Of a DNA stretch of 64,000 bases, positions 45,150-54,028 are shown in pieces. The notes beneath the pieces are model-generated. The model saw only the letters and a program-made list of their open reading frames with translations. It did no database searches and was not told the DNA's origin. Origin of the DNA: Myroides sp. NP-2 (GTDB lineage: Bacteria; Bacteroidota; Bacteroidia; Flavobacteriales; Flavobacteriaceae); contig NZ_JACHTD010000002.1 in the NCBI RefSeq assembly GCF_014145665.1, positions 248,001-312,000 on the forward strand. The letters run 5' to 3'. Every line of letters begins with the position of its first letter. Within the stretch, counting starts at the first letter, position 1. The position numbers and the translations under genes are program-made.

Positions 45150-45157
45150 TACCTTTG
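45150..45157 (+). promoter_or_regulatory. Putative -7 element of rnpA
   Basis: TACCTTTG is an exact TAnnTTTG match ending 8 nt before the rnpA ATG at 45166, so the transcript would have almost no leader. A -33 TTG is not evident. Confidence 0.55.
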
Positions 45158-45165
45158 CACCACCT

Positions 45166-45579
45166 ATGACAAAACAAAACCAAACTTATTCAAAAGAAGA
45201 AAAGCTAAAAGCTAAAAAGCTTATAGATGAACTATTTATAACAGGAAAATCTGTTAGTAAATACCCACTTCGCTTGGTTTATATTGAGGTAAACGACCAA
45301 GATGCCCCCCCTTTACAAACCGGTGTTTCCGTGTCAAAACGCCATTTTAAAAAGGCGGTAGACCGAAATTATTACAAGCGTTTACTGCGCGAGTGCTATC
45401 GAAAAAACAAAACGCTAATCTTGGATCACGTGGACCAAAAGTTTGCAATGATGTTGTTTTATCAAACCAAAGATCGATTGACCTATCAAGAGGTAGAATA
45501 CAAGATGAAAGCCTTGTTCGAAAAATTTGTTCGTCAACACCAACAAACAACCCCAGAAAGTGATAATAAAACGATTTAA
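45166..45579 (+). CDS. rnpA: Ribonuclease P protein component RnpA
   Basis: A 137-aa basic protein cofactor of the RNase P ribozyme for tRNA 5' maturation. The N-terminal YSKEEKLKAKKLIDELFITG is the family start. The RNR-like helix VSKRHFKKAVDRNYYKRLLR and ECYR carries the conserved RNA-binding basic motif, here with R-N-Y-Y-K-R. Length is normal with a polar C-terminal tail. The gene is not next to rpmH or dnaA as in many bacteria. Its neighbours are an M1 peptidase and DUF4837. A bidirectional terminator follows. Confidence 0.93.
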   Translation: MTKQNQTYSKEEKLKAKKLIDELFITGKSVSKYPLRLVYIEVNDQDAPPLQTGVSVSKRHFKKAVDRNYYKRLLRECYRKNKTLILDHVDQKFAMMLFYQTKDRLTYQEVEYKMKALFEKFVRQHQQTTPESDNKTI

Positions 45580-45657
45580 ATCGCTTTTACAATAGCGTTA
45601 TAGAAATAGCAATTAAAATAAAAAAAAGCGTTTAAATCGCTTTAAATTACATCGCAT

Positions 45658-45697
45658 AAAAAAAGCGGAGCACATCGTTAAGTGCTCCGCTTTTTTT
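45658..45697. terminator. Bidirectional terminator between rnpA and the DUF4837 gene
   Basis: A perfect 16-bp stem (AAAAAAAGCGGAGCAC at 45658-45673 with its complement at 45682-45697), 8-nt loop and A/T runs on both flanks. It overlaps the DUF4837 stop codon (45696-45698). Confidence 0.95.
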
Positions 45698-46688
45698 ATG
45701 GATTGATGCGCAGGGTGCGCATAATGGCTTCTAATTCGAGCAACACATTGCGCTTACTCATCGACGGATTATAGGTAAACCCCTCAAGAATTAAATAATA
45801 TTTTTTGTCTTCTACTTTGGCAATATAGCTTAGATAGGGACCTCCCATAAAACTATTTTCCATATCCCAAATACCTGTTACTTCCAGAATTTCAACTCCA
45901 TTGAGTTCAATCGTTCGACTGAGTGGTTCTGCATCGACAATCAAATTCATAAACGTATTTGATTCTGAAGAGTGAACGTATTTTTCAACTACGGAATCCC
46001 TCAAAAAATTAATTTCTCTTGTCAATTCTCTTTTGTCCGTGGTCGATTTAATTCGCTCATACGGCAAGCAATAAATTAAAATATTACTCGTTCCAGAAGC
46101 TATTTCTTTCTTGTACCACACAAAGCTATCATCTGTTAATACGCGTTTATACGACGCAGGCAGATCGAGCTTAATCTTGTATTTATGTTGCAAGAAATCA
46201 GCATCGCGCAACACACTTTCTTTGAATCGATCCTGCATTTCGCTAATTTCTTGATGGTGAAAGCGACTGATAATGGAATCTTTGTGCTTCAAGAAATTGT
46301 CTATTAGGCTTTTATTGTCCTTTCCCTCCACCACAAAAAAATGCTGCGGTTGAGCGTACTCGTTGATTAAAAGCTCAAATTTAGTGCGCTTTTCACTTGT
46401 TGACACATACAATATATGCTTACTACTCTTGGCGGTACTTTCAAATATACGGGGCGATTGCTGATCAATATCAAATTTGGGTTCCACTGGCGTGATTCCC
46501 TCAATAGCTGCAGCCAAGTAATTTCGAATTGTATCTCCTACATTACTCAACCACAAATCGTCGTCAATAACCACCAAGACCTGGTTCACTTGACCTTGGG
46601 AAGGCAGTTGTGTTTCATCCTTTCGCGTGCGTTCACTACAACTCACACAAAAAGTCAAACAAACCATATAGAAAATAAAATATCTCAA
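45696..46688 (-). CDS. DUF4837 family lipoprotein
   Basis: A 330-aa predicted lipoprotein (lipobox C17 in LTFCVSCSER). I recognise it as DUF4837, a family of unknown function widely conserved in Flavobacteriia and commonly found next to a LysM lytic transglycosylase gene, as here (10 nt downstream of it). Visible features are QVNQVLVVIDDDLWLSNVGD after the signal, a helical middle with several K/R-rich helices and DSFVWYKKEIASGTSNILIY near the centre. A role in envelope or peptidoglycan maintenance is inferred only from the neighbourhood. Confidence 0.85.
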   Translation of the reverse strand: MRYFIFYMVCLTFCVSCSERTRKDETQLPSQGQVNQVLVVIDDDLWLSNVGDTIRNYLAAAIEGITPVEPKFDIDQQSPRIFESTAKSSKHILYVSTSEKRTKFELLINEYAQPQHFFVVEGKDNKSLIDNFLKHKDSIISRFHHQEISEMQDRFKESVLRDADFLQHKYKIKLDLPASYKRVLTDDSFVWYKKEIASGTSNILIYCLPYERIKSTTDKRELTREINFLRDSVVEKYVHSSESNTFMNLIVDAEPLSRTIELNGVEILEVTGIWDMENSFMGGPYLSYIAKVEDKKYYLILEGFTYNPSMSKRNVLLELEAIMRTLRINP

Positions 46689-46698
46689 AGGATGTAAC

Positions 46699-48183
46699 TT
46701 AATTAATTCTCAATTTCATACCTGGTTGTAAGGTTGATTGATCACTCATATTGTTTAAAGCTTTCAACTTAGAAATGGTTACACCTGGTAGATTTTTACT
46801 GATTGAATACAGAGAATCCCCTTTTTTAACAACGTAATATCCATTCGTTGAAGCTTGAGCAACCGTTGATTTCCCTACGATTAATTTCTTACCAGGATAG
46901 ATAACATTTGTTTTCATGTTGTTTAACTTTTTCAATTGAACAACAGAAAGACCGTATTTTTTGGCAATTACACCAACGCTTTCACCCTTGCGAATGGTGT
47001 GATATTTATTGCGTACACTAGACGTTTGCGCAATGGCTATATCGTAATTCGGCTTCTCTTTGCGATTTTCCTCAAAATCGACATAAGCATATACTTTTTC
47101 TTCATTCGACACTAATAAACCAGCGCGATCCAACGGTAAACGAAGGAAGTTTAATTCGCTAGAGGAATACGGAATGACTTTTAATTTATAGGTTGGGTTT
47201 AAAAACTCCAATTCTTCTTCGCTGATGTCTAATAGTTTAGAAATTTGTTCAAAGCTCATCATGCGTTTCACTGCCACAGTATCGGTTTGAACTAATTTCA
47301 TTGGAATATTGTCATTGGCTTTGATTCCGTGCTCTTTGGCATATTCGAAAATATACATTGTTGCATAAAAAGCAGGCAGGTAGTTTTGGGTTTCACGCGG
47401 TAAATTTGGACGTATGTTCCAGTAATTAGTCAAGCCATTTGAGCGACGAATGGCCTTAGAAACGTTTCCAGGACCAGCGTTATACGAGGCTAATACCAAA
47501 TCCCAATCGCCAAAAATGGTATAGAGGTCTCCTAAGAATTTGGCTGCTGCTTCAGATGCTTTTAACGGATCCACGCGATCGTCTTTAAAGGAAGAAACTT
47601 CCAAATTATACTGTTTTCCAGTGGCATACATAAACTGCCACAACCCGGTTGCTCCCATATGGGATACTGCTTTTGGGTTCAAGGCAGATTCAACAATTGT
47701 CAAATATTTGACTTCCAGCGGAATATTGTTTTTTGCTAATTGTTCTTCAAATAGGGGAAAATAGTATTCTGAAAGACCTAATAGGCGTTCGAACGACTTT
47801 TTTCTCTTCTTTAAAAACGACTTAATCAATCGCTCCAAAGACTCGTTATACTCCACGTTAAATGGCGTTTTTTCATTCAATAAAGCCAATCGTTCTTTCA
47901 AGACTTCGGTTGTTAAGCCATCGTATTCTCCAGCATCTTCACTAAAAAATTCATCCCCTGTTAAATCTGCATTCATCTCCTCATACAAATCTTGGTTGAT
48001 CAATTCACCTAGCCAGAGCTTTTCTATGCGCTCGCTAGTAGAATGATTGACAAAACTTGCTTTGATTGAATCCAAATATACTTGTGGATCTAGTTCTTTC
48101 TTGCTTGCTTCTATTCCTTCTTGTGCATGTAAACTTAAAGATAATAGGCTAATAAGGGATAACGCTACTCCTTTGTAAATCAT
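46699..48183 (-). CDS. mltD: Membrane-bound lytic murein transglycosylase with LysM repeats (MltD-like)
   Basis: A 494-aa exported protein with a signal peptide (ALSLISLLSLSLHAQEG). An SLT domain at about 150-300 has the catalytic glutamate in LTIVESALNPKAVSHMGATG and the family motif GLWQFM, then LASYNAGPGNVSKAI. Two LysM peptidoglycan-binding repeats lie at the C-terminus (HTIRKGESVGVIAKKYGLSV and YVVKKGDSLYSISKNLPGVT). It cleaves glycan strands non-hydrolytically in the periplasm. It is co-transcribed with the DUF4837 gene. Confidence 0.93.
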   Translation of the reverse strand: MIYKGVALSLISLLSLSLHAQEGIEASKKELDPQVYLDSIKASFVNHSTSERIEKLWLGELINQDLYEEMNADLTGDEFFSEDAGEYDGLTTEVLKERLALLNEKTPFNVEYNESLERLIKSFLKKRKKSFERLLGLSEYYFPLFEEQLAKNNIPLEVKYLTIVESALNPKAVSHMGATGLWQFMYATGKQYNLEVSSFKDDRVDPLKASEAAAKFLGDLYTIFGDWDLVLASYNAGPGNVSKAIRRSNGLTNYWNIRPNLPRETQNYLPAFYATMYIFEYAKEHGIKANDNIPMKLVQTDTVAVKRMMSFEQISKLLDISEEELEFLNPTYKLKVIPYSSSELNFLRLPLDRAGLLVSNEEKVYAYVDFEENRKEKPNYDIAIAQTSSVRNKYHTIRKGESVGVIAKKYGLSVVQLKKLNNMKTNVIYPGKKLIVGKSTVAQASTNGYYVVKKGDSLYSISKNLPGVTISKLKALNNMSDQSTLQPGMKLRIN

Positions 48184-48238
48184 AATTTTATATTTTGATA
48201 TAGGGTATAGTCCACAACGCCAACTACACCCTATACTG

Positions 48239-49429
48239 TTATTCTTGTATTGCTTTGATACCAGGCAATATTTGTCCTTCCAACATTTCTAACATAGCTC
48301 CTCCACCCGTAGATACATAACTCATTTTCGGTGCTAATCCAAATTGCTTCACAGCGGCTACAGAGTCTCCCCCTCCTACTAAAGAAAATGTACCCTTAGT
48401 TGTTGCCTCTGCGATGAAGTTTCCTAATTCAATGGTTCCATTGGCAAATTTCTCCATTTCAAATACCCCTAGTGGTCCATTCCAAAGAATAATTTTAGAA
48501 TCCAAAATTACCTTTTTCAAACTCCCAAGTGTTTCTGGCCCGACATCAAGTCCTTGCCATCCCACAGGAATTGCCTTTACATCGACAATTTGCGTCTGAG
48601 CGTCTGCTGAAAATGCATTCGCTGCGACTACGTCAATAGGCAAGTGAATCTCCACGTTTTTTTCCTTAGCCTGCTCTAAAATACGCAATGCCAATTCAAT
48701 TTTATCATCTTCACAAATGGAATCGCCAATAGCTCCCCCAAGTGCTTTGACAAAAGTAAACGCCATACCACCTCCAATAATCATGTGGTCTACTTTGTCT
48801 AAAATATTTTCAATTATCGTAATTTTAGAAGACACTTTTGATCCTCCCAAAATTGCTGTAACTGGTTTATCTGTACTGTGTAAAACTTTATTGATACTTT
48901 CAATTTCTTTAGCTAACAAATAACCAAAGCACTTGTCATTTGGAAAAAATTTGGCTACAATTGTCGTTGAAGCATGGGCGCGATGCGCTGTACCAAAAGC
49001 ATCGTTAATATAAAAATCAGCCAGTGAAGCCAAAGCAGCAGCAAATTGCTCCTCTCCTTTTTCTTCTTCTGCGTAGAAACGCAAGTTTTCCAACAAAAGA
49101 ACATCTCCCGCTTTGCTGTTGGCAACTGCTTGTTTCGCAGTATCGCCAATACAATCGTCAACAAACGTAACTTTTGTACCTAAGACTTCTTGCACTTTAG
49201 CCGCAATATGTCGCAGTGAATACGCTTGGTTTTTTTCTCCTTTTGGACGACCCAGATGAGAAACCAAAATGGCTACTCCACCCGATTTAATCACTTTCTC
49301 AATTGTGGGTTTTGCCGCTTCAATACGATTGGTGTCTGTCACCTCAAAAGCATCGTTTAACGGCACATTAAAATCAACGCGAATTAAAACTTTTTTATCA
49401 TTAAAATTCACAGTATCAATTGTTTTCAT
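48239..49429 (-). CDS. pgk: Phosphoglycerate kinase
   Basis: A 396-aa glycolytic enzyme transferring phosphate between 1,3-bisphosphoglycerate and ADP. Signature segments are KKVLIRVDFNVPLND at the N-terminus, ILVSHLGRPKGE, LLLENLRFYAEEE, AILGGSKVSSKI, WNGPLGVFEMEKF and LVGGGDSVAAVKQ near the C-terminus. Full length. It has its own -7 element. The transglycosylase gene follows 55 nt downstream. Confidence 0.97.
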   Translation of the reverse strand: MKTIDTVNFNDKKVLIRVDFNVPLNDAFEVTDTNRIEAAKPTIEKVIKSGGVAILVSHLGRPKGEKNQAYSLRHIAAKVQEVLGTKVTFVDDCIGDTAKQAVANSKAGDVLLLENLRFYAEEEKGEEQFAAALASLADFYINDAFGTAHRAHASTTIVAKFFPNDKCFGYLLAKEIESINKVLHSTDKPVTAILGGSKVSSKITIIENILDKVDHMIIGGGMAFTFVKALGGAIGDSICEDDKIELALRILEQAKEKNVEIHLPIDVVAANAFSADAQTQIVDVKAIPVGWQGLDVGPETLGSLKKVILDSKIILWNGPLGVFEMEKFANGTIELGNFIAEATTKGTFSLVGGGDSVAAVKQFGLAPKMSYVSTGGGAMLEMLEGQILPGIKAIQE

Positions 49430-49463
49430 AGTTGTATTTTTCTATAATAGGTTCCAATTAACG

Positions 49464-49490
49464 CAAATATAAATCTTTTTAAAATCCAAA
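49464..49490 (-). promoter_or_regulatory. Putative pgk promoter
   Basis: On the minus strand TTTG at 49490-49487, a 15-base spacer and TATATTTG at 49471-49464. The -7 element is exact; the spacer is shorter than usual. Leader about 30 nt. Confidence 0.5.
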
Positions 49491-49617
49491 TTACGTTTAT
49501 TTTAATTATTATCTTAATTTTCTCTTGGCAATTGTCTTCCAAAACGCGAATCAAATTGTTGCCCAAACAGGAGGAAGTTTTCTTTTCCAAGACATTCTCA
49601 TACCCAAAGAATTCCAT

Positions 49618-49625
49618 TATATTTG
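49618..49625 (+). promoter_or_regulatory. Putative -7 element directly at the holB start
   Basis: TATATTTG is an exact TAnnTTTG match that ends 4 nt before the holB ATG at 49630, so the predicted start site falls at or near the A of the ATG. No clear -33 TTG. Confidence 0.5.
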
Positions 49626-49629
49626 CATT

Positions 49630-50775
49630 ATGTTATTTTCAGAAATAGTTGGTCAAAACCACATCAAAAATCACTTAGTACAAAGTGCCGAATCCGGTCG
49701 AATCCCGCATGCCCAATTATTTATTGGTCAAGAAGGTACTGGAACATTAGCGATGGCCATTGCCTATGCGCAATACCTACTTTGTCGCAATGTAGGTGGT
49801 GAAAACACAGGCGGAAATGAAAGTTGTAATATCAAGTTTAATGCCTTGATGCATCCCGATCTACACTTTGTCTATCCGGTGGCAACAACAACTGAAGTTA
49901 GCAAACATCCTACAAGTGATAAATTTGCCGAAGCTTGGCGTATTTTTATCAAAAACAACCCCTATGGCAGCTTATTTGATTGGTACAACCACATTGACAT
50001 TCAAAATAAACAAGGGCAAATTGGCGTGGATGAAGCAGGAGAAATCCTCAAAAAACTAGCGTTGAAATCCTACGAAGGTGGATATAAAATTATGATTATT
50101 TGGATGGCCGATAAACTCAATACAGAAGCGTCCAATAAGATTTTAAAAATTTTAGAAGAACCGCCTGCCAAGACGATTTTTATTCTAATTGCCGAAAACG
50201 AAACTTCCATCTTACAGACGATCTTATCGCGTTGTCAGTTGTTGCGTTTTACGGCATTAAACAGCGTTGAAATCGAACAAGCCTTAATCAATCAGGGGTG
50301 TGACAAGCAGCAAGCGGCTTTGCTTGCTCGTCAAGCTCAAGGCAATTACAACAAAGCATTGCAGTTACAGCGCAATGGTGCCGATTCCACGGATTTTGAA
50401 CAGAAATTTGTCACTTGGGTTCGCGCGGCTTTTCGCGCCAAGGGCAATGCAGCAGTCATTAAAGATCTCGTTGATTGGAGTGAGGACTTAGCCACCATAG
50501 GCCGTGAACAACAAAAACAATTTTTGGAATTTTGTATTGAATTGTTTCGACAAGCGCTGCTTTACAACTACCAATCGCCCGATTTGGTTTACTACCAAAC
50601 ATCAGTCGACCGATTTAAACTGCAAAACTTTGCCCCATTTGTCAATGGCGCAAATATTGAAGAGATTTTTGAGGAATTATCCAACGCAATTTACCATATT
50701 GAACGCAATGGTAACAGCAAAATGATTTTTACAGATCTCTCTATTAAATTAACTCGATTAATCCATAAAAAATAG
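49630..50775 (+). CDS. holB: DNA polymerase III clamp-loader subunit delta'
   Basis: A 381-aa AAA+ clamp-loader protein that helps load the beta clamp. The start MLFSEIVGQNHIKNHLVQSA and SGRIPHAQLFIGQEGTG are the usual N-terminus. There is a sensor/SRC motif in ILSRCQLLRF and the helical segment MADKLNTEASNKILKILEEP before it. An open frame extends upstream to 49525, but the ATG at 49630 matches the family. Only two of the usual zinc-module cysteines are evident (LLCRN and NESCN). It converges on the helicase gene, 5 nt apart. Confidence 0.92.
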   Translation: MLFSEIVGQNHIKNHLVQSAESGRIPHAQLFIGQEGTGTLAMAIAYAQYLLCRNVGGENTGGNESCNIKFNALMHPDLHFVYPVATTTEVSKHPTSDKFAEAWRIFIKNNPYGSLFDWYNHIDIQNKQGQIGVDEAGEILKKLALKSYEGGYKIMIIWMADKLNTEASNKILKILEEPPAKTIFILIAENETSILQTILSRCQLLRFTALNSVEIEQALINQGCDKQQAALLARQAQGNYNKALQLQRNGADSTDFEQKFVTWVRAAFRAKGNAAVIKDLVDWSEDLATIGREQQKQFLEFCIELFRQALLYNYQSPDLVYYQTSVDRFKLQNFAPFVNGANIEEIFEELSNAIYHIERNGNSKMIFTDLSIKLTRLIHKK

Positions 50776-50796
50776 CGAAACTAATCGGTTTCGCTA
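50773..50796. terminator. Hairpin covering both convergent stop codons of holB and the helicase gene
   Basis: A 9-bp stem (TAGCGAAAC at 50773-50781 with GTTTCGCTA at 50788-50796) and a 6-nt loop. It includes both stop codons. A run of A at 50766-50772 gives a T-run for minus-strand transcripts, so it is likely to terminate the helicase gene. Confidence 0.75.
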
Positions 50797-53066
50797 TCGG
50801 GTAAAGTGCGTTGATATAATTTTAATTCTTCCCATGTAAATTCGTTGGCTGAAGCCGCTTTAAGGTCTGCAAGCGATTTGCCCTCGTGTTGTGAAAACAC
50901 CTCGCTTAAACGCTTTATTTTCGCTTGGTCTAACACTTCGTGCAATTCAATTTTTCCATCGCTGATCAATTTAGCCAAATGAGAATATATAGTGGTAGGC
51001 GTCAATTTGCGTTCTGCAGCTATCGCATCTACACGCAGACCTTCCATCCACAACTCATACGTTAGAACAAAAGTGCTTTTCTTCTTTTCTTTTTTCTGGT
51101 TGTCTTTAGACTTTAAATCTTCTATAAGGTCGTAATCATCCTGTAGATCCAATCTAGTGGTGAGCAATAAAGAGGCAATGTGGGTCAGGTGATTGATGCG
51201 GTACTCCCCTATTTCTAAACTGCGTAGATTTTCTTTGGTTATACGTTCTTTTTTAATGACTAAATCAACCAAAAGTTTGGTTTTTTTCAGGTCTAAAACT
51301 GCTTTAATTGTCTGATCTTCCAATTCCTCTAATTCGGAGAAAAAAGTCTTCATTTGTCGCTTTCCACGTACTTGTGCCATGGTAAACAACAGCTCAAATA
51401 CCACGTGATCTAAGGAAGGGAAAAAATACGCATAGGCTTTGTCCACACGCTCTTTGACAAAGTGAATATCCACGGGTTGTTGATAAAAAATATGGCTGAG
51501 TTGTTTAGTAAACTTATCGGCTAATAGCACGAGTTCTTCCAAGGTCTGAACAATTTTTAACGTCCAACTTTTATAGTCATTCTTTTTACTTTTATCGTTT
51601 TCCTCTCCGTAGGAGTACAAGTGATTGCGCCAATTCTGGCACAATCCTTTCCACGAATAAGCACCGATCAATTTCTCTTCCAAAAAAAGTAGGGTTTGCT
51701 TGAGCACTTCTTGTTCTAAAGTGTCTTTGTCCGCCTTATTTTTGGCATATTGCATCACATCGAAGTCGTTCTTTAGACCATTCATTTGAATTGGCGATAA
51801 TAGAACCAATCCCTGCAGCGATTTTAATCGAGACAAGGCAACATAAGCCTGACCAGGTAAAAATACCTTAGAAACGTCTAAAATTGCTTTTTCAAAGGTC
51901 AATCCTTGACTCTTGTGAACCGTAATAGCCCAAGCCAGTTTTAAAGGGTAATGTGTAAAGGTTCCCAAAAGCTCCTCTTCTATTTCCTTAGAATTGGGAT
52001 TGACCTTATACCGAATATTTTGCCATTCATATCGCTCTACTTCAATCACCTCATTTTCCTCAGGGAACTTAACAAAAATCTCCTTGCTACTCAACTTTTG
52101 TATAATCCCCATCTTGCCGTTGTAATATTTCTTCTCGAAGGATAAATCGTTTTTTACAAAGATGACCTGCGCCCCCACTTTTAAATGCAACTGATTTTCA
52201 ATGGGGTAAATAGACGTAGGGAAATCACCAACCACTTCAGCTTGATAAGTATAAGCCTTTGCCGCTAAGGCCGCTAAGGAGTCGGAATTAATCGTATCTG
52301 CTTTGGCGTTATGCGTAGTTAAGGTAATATAGCCTTGCGCTTTATTTTGATCAAAGGTTGGGTTTACATACTGATTGAGTACTTGTAAATCCAAGGGAGT
52401 AATCGTGTTATTGCGCAAGTTATTTAATATTTTAATAAAAGCATCATCTGATTGTCGATAGACTTTGTCTAATTCGATATACAGTGGTGGATTGGATTGA
52501 ACAATCAAGGAGTGAAAGAAATATGAACCATCGTAATACCTTCTCAAGACCTCCCATTCTTCGTTTTTCACCACGGGAGGTAATTGCAACAAATCGCCTA
52601 TAAAAAGCAACTGAACCCCGCCAAAGGGCTGATTATTGCGTCGAACCGTTTGCAACATAAAATCCATCGCATCTAGTACATCGGCGCGAAGCATACTCAC
52701 CTCGTCAACGATGAGCAATTCTAAATTGCGAAACAGCGAACGACGTACATTACTCATGCGGAAATGCTTCTTAATCGACACCCGATTTTCAAATTTTACG
52801 TATTCACTAAATATAGGTGGGTTTACTGCATCCGGAATAAAGGCAGCTAAGGGAAAGTGAAAAAAAGAATGTATCGTAACACCTCCAGCATTCAAGGCTG
52901 CAATACCTGTTGGAGCAACAATAACCGTATTTTTATGCGTGCTTTTGACAATCTCTTTCAACAATGTGGTCTTTCCCGTTCCCGCTTTTCCCGTTAAAAA
53001 AATGGACTGCTTGGTCTCGTTGATAAACTGTAAAACGTACTTGGCTTCGCTTGAAAAATTTTCCAT
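50781..53066 (-). CDS. Pif1-like DNA helicase with C-terminal helix-turn-helix
   Basis: A 761-aa superfamily 1B helicase. Walker A is GKAGTGKTT (about 26-34), with the APTGIAALNAGGVTIHSFFH motif, Walker B LLIVDEVSMLRADV, a Q-x-x-P-V motif in GDLLQLPPVV and the UvrD-like C-terminal motif AWAITVHKSQGLTFEKAILD and YVALSRLKSL. The last 250 residues are helical and end in a winged or HTH-like domain (LTPTTIYSHLAKLISDGKIE). Proteins of this layout are common in Bacteroidetes and are thought to unwind DNA in repair or recombination. An OmpH terminator separates it from the next upstream gene. Confidence 0.92.
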   Translation of the reverse strand: MENFSSEAKYVLQFINETKQSIFLTGKAGTGKTTLLKEIVKSTHKNTVIVAPTGIAALNAGGVTIHSFFHFPLAAFIPDAVNPPIFSEYVKFENRVSIKKHFRMSNVRRSLFRNLELLIVDEVSMLRADVLDAMDFMLQTVRRNNQPFGGVQLLFIGDLLQLPPVVKNEEWEVLRRYYDGSYFFHSLIVQSNPPLYIELDKVYRQSDDAFIKILNNLRNNTITPLDLQVLNQYVNPTFDQNKAQGYITLTTHNAKADTINSDSLAALAAKAYTYQAEVVGDFPTSIYPIENQLHLKVGAQVIFVKNDLSFEKKYYNGKMGIIQKLSSKEIFVKFPEENEVIEVERYEWQNIRYKVNPNSKEIEEELLGTFTHYPLKLAWAITVHKSQGLTFEKAILDVSKVFLPGQAYVALSRLKSLQGLVLLSPIQMNGLKNDFDVMQYAKNKADKDTLEQEVLKQTLLFLEEKLIGAYSWKGLCQNWRNHLYSYGEENDKSKKNDYKSWTLKIVQTLEELVLLADKFTKQLSHIFYQQPVDIHFVKERVDKAYAYFFPSLDHVVFELLFTMAQVRGKRQMKTFFSELEELEDQTIKAVLDLKKTKLLVDLVIKKERITKENLRSLEIGEYRINHLTHIASLLLTTRLDLQDDYDLIEDLKSKDNQKKEKKKSTFVLTYELWMEGLRVDAIAAERKLTPTTIYSHLAKLISDGKIELHEVLDQAKIKRLSEVFSQHEGKSLADLKAASANEFTWEELKLYQRTLPDSETD

Positions 53067-53106
53067 TTTTTGAGGTAAGATAAAACTTAAATTGGTTTTA
53101 AAATAA

Positions 53107-53136
53107 AAATAGCCCTAAGAATGCTTAGGACTATTT
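53107..53136 (-). terminator. Intrinsic terminator of the OmpH-like gene
   Basis: A 13-bp imperfect stem (one G-U type pair on the minus strand) at 53107-53119 and 53124-53136 with a 4-nt loop; TTTTTATTTT follows on the minus strand. Confidence 0.85.
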
Positions 53137-53161
53137 GAATAATATACGTAATTAAATATTC

Positions 53162-53761
53162 TTATTTTTCTTCTTTTGTTGCTGGAGTTTCCTCTGCTTT
53201 CTTATCGTCTACAGTTGAAGCAGCAAATGTACCTGAATACTTTGCATTCAATTCTTTGATGATGGCATCCGTAATATTGTACTCTTCTTTACCGAAAATT
53301 ACAGTGGAAGCTTCTTCTGTATTAAATACATAGTCTAAACTCTTTTTCTTCGCATAGTCAGCAATGTGTGTTTTCACTTTTTTCACTACTGAATCCATTT
53401 CTTTTGCGCTAGCAGCTTGTAATTCTTGAAACATCGACTGTTGTTTCATTTGAATTTGTTGCTCTTTACGTTGTAACTCTCCTCCTTTTTGTTGAGCCCA
53501 CGCTTGTCCTTTTTGTGCTGCGTTATTTTGGAAATTTTGAATCTCTCGTTGAAATTGTGCAATTTCTCCTTCTAGCTCTTTTCCTTTCTCTTCAGATTTT
53601 ATTTTGTATTTCGATTCAATATCTTTTACCTCTTGATATTCTGTCATTAATTTAGAAGAATCAATATACGCAGTTTTAAATTCTGTTGCAGCAGAGTTTG
53701 TATTGTTGTTACAAGAAAATAACAATCCAGCTAATCCTAATACGAAAATACCTTTTTTCAT
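53162..53761 (-). CDS. OmpH/Skp-like periplasmic chaperone lipoprotein
   Basis: A 199-aa OmpH/Skp family protein. The type II signal peptide has lipobox C17 (LAGLLFSCNNN), so it is probably a lipoprotein, unlike soluble Skp. The typical FKTAYIDSSKLMTEYQEV start is followed by long coiled-coil arms (about 45-130) rich in K, E and Q (EGEIAQFQREIQNFQNNAAQ). The C-terminal part has the Skp beta motif DYVFNTEEASTVIFGKEEYN. It would hold unfolded outer-membrane proteins in the periplasm. ATG at 53761 is preferred to a codon 21 nt upstream. Acidic, lysine-rich tail. Confidence 0.9.
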   Translation of the reverse strand: MKKGIFVLGLAGLLFSCNNNTNSAATEFKTAYIDSSKLMTEYQEVKDIESKYKIKSEEKGKELEGEIAQFQREIQNFQNNAAQKGQAWAQQKGGELQRKEQQIQMKQQSMFQELQAASAKEMDSVVKKVKTHIADYAKKKSLDYVFNTEEASTVIFGKEEYNITDAIIKELNAKYSGTFAASTVDDKKAEETPATKEEK

Positions 53762-54028
53762 TTTTGATTTTTTTAAAAACATGTAAAATTAAAAAAACTT
53801 TTAATGTATACTACATTATTTCAATTTATATATTCCGATAAATATAACTTATAAAGATAGTATAAACAATAGAAATAAACTATTAATACTAGCTATAATA
53901 GCTTCTTTCTTATCCACGATCTATATTTTGCTATACGAAGTATTGACTCAACTAAAAAAAGTAGCTTAAAACACTTTAAAATAAGAAAAACAGTTCAATA
54001 CCTACAGTTTTTACGCCATCCTTGTGTT

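Noticed and set aside
45572..45645. Near-palindromic copies of CGATTTAAATCG and AGCGTTTAAATCGCT after rnpA
   Set aside because: Short AT-rich palindromes close to a strong terminator, only two copies; chance or terminator-related sequence is the simpler explanation.
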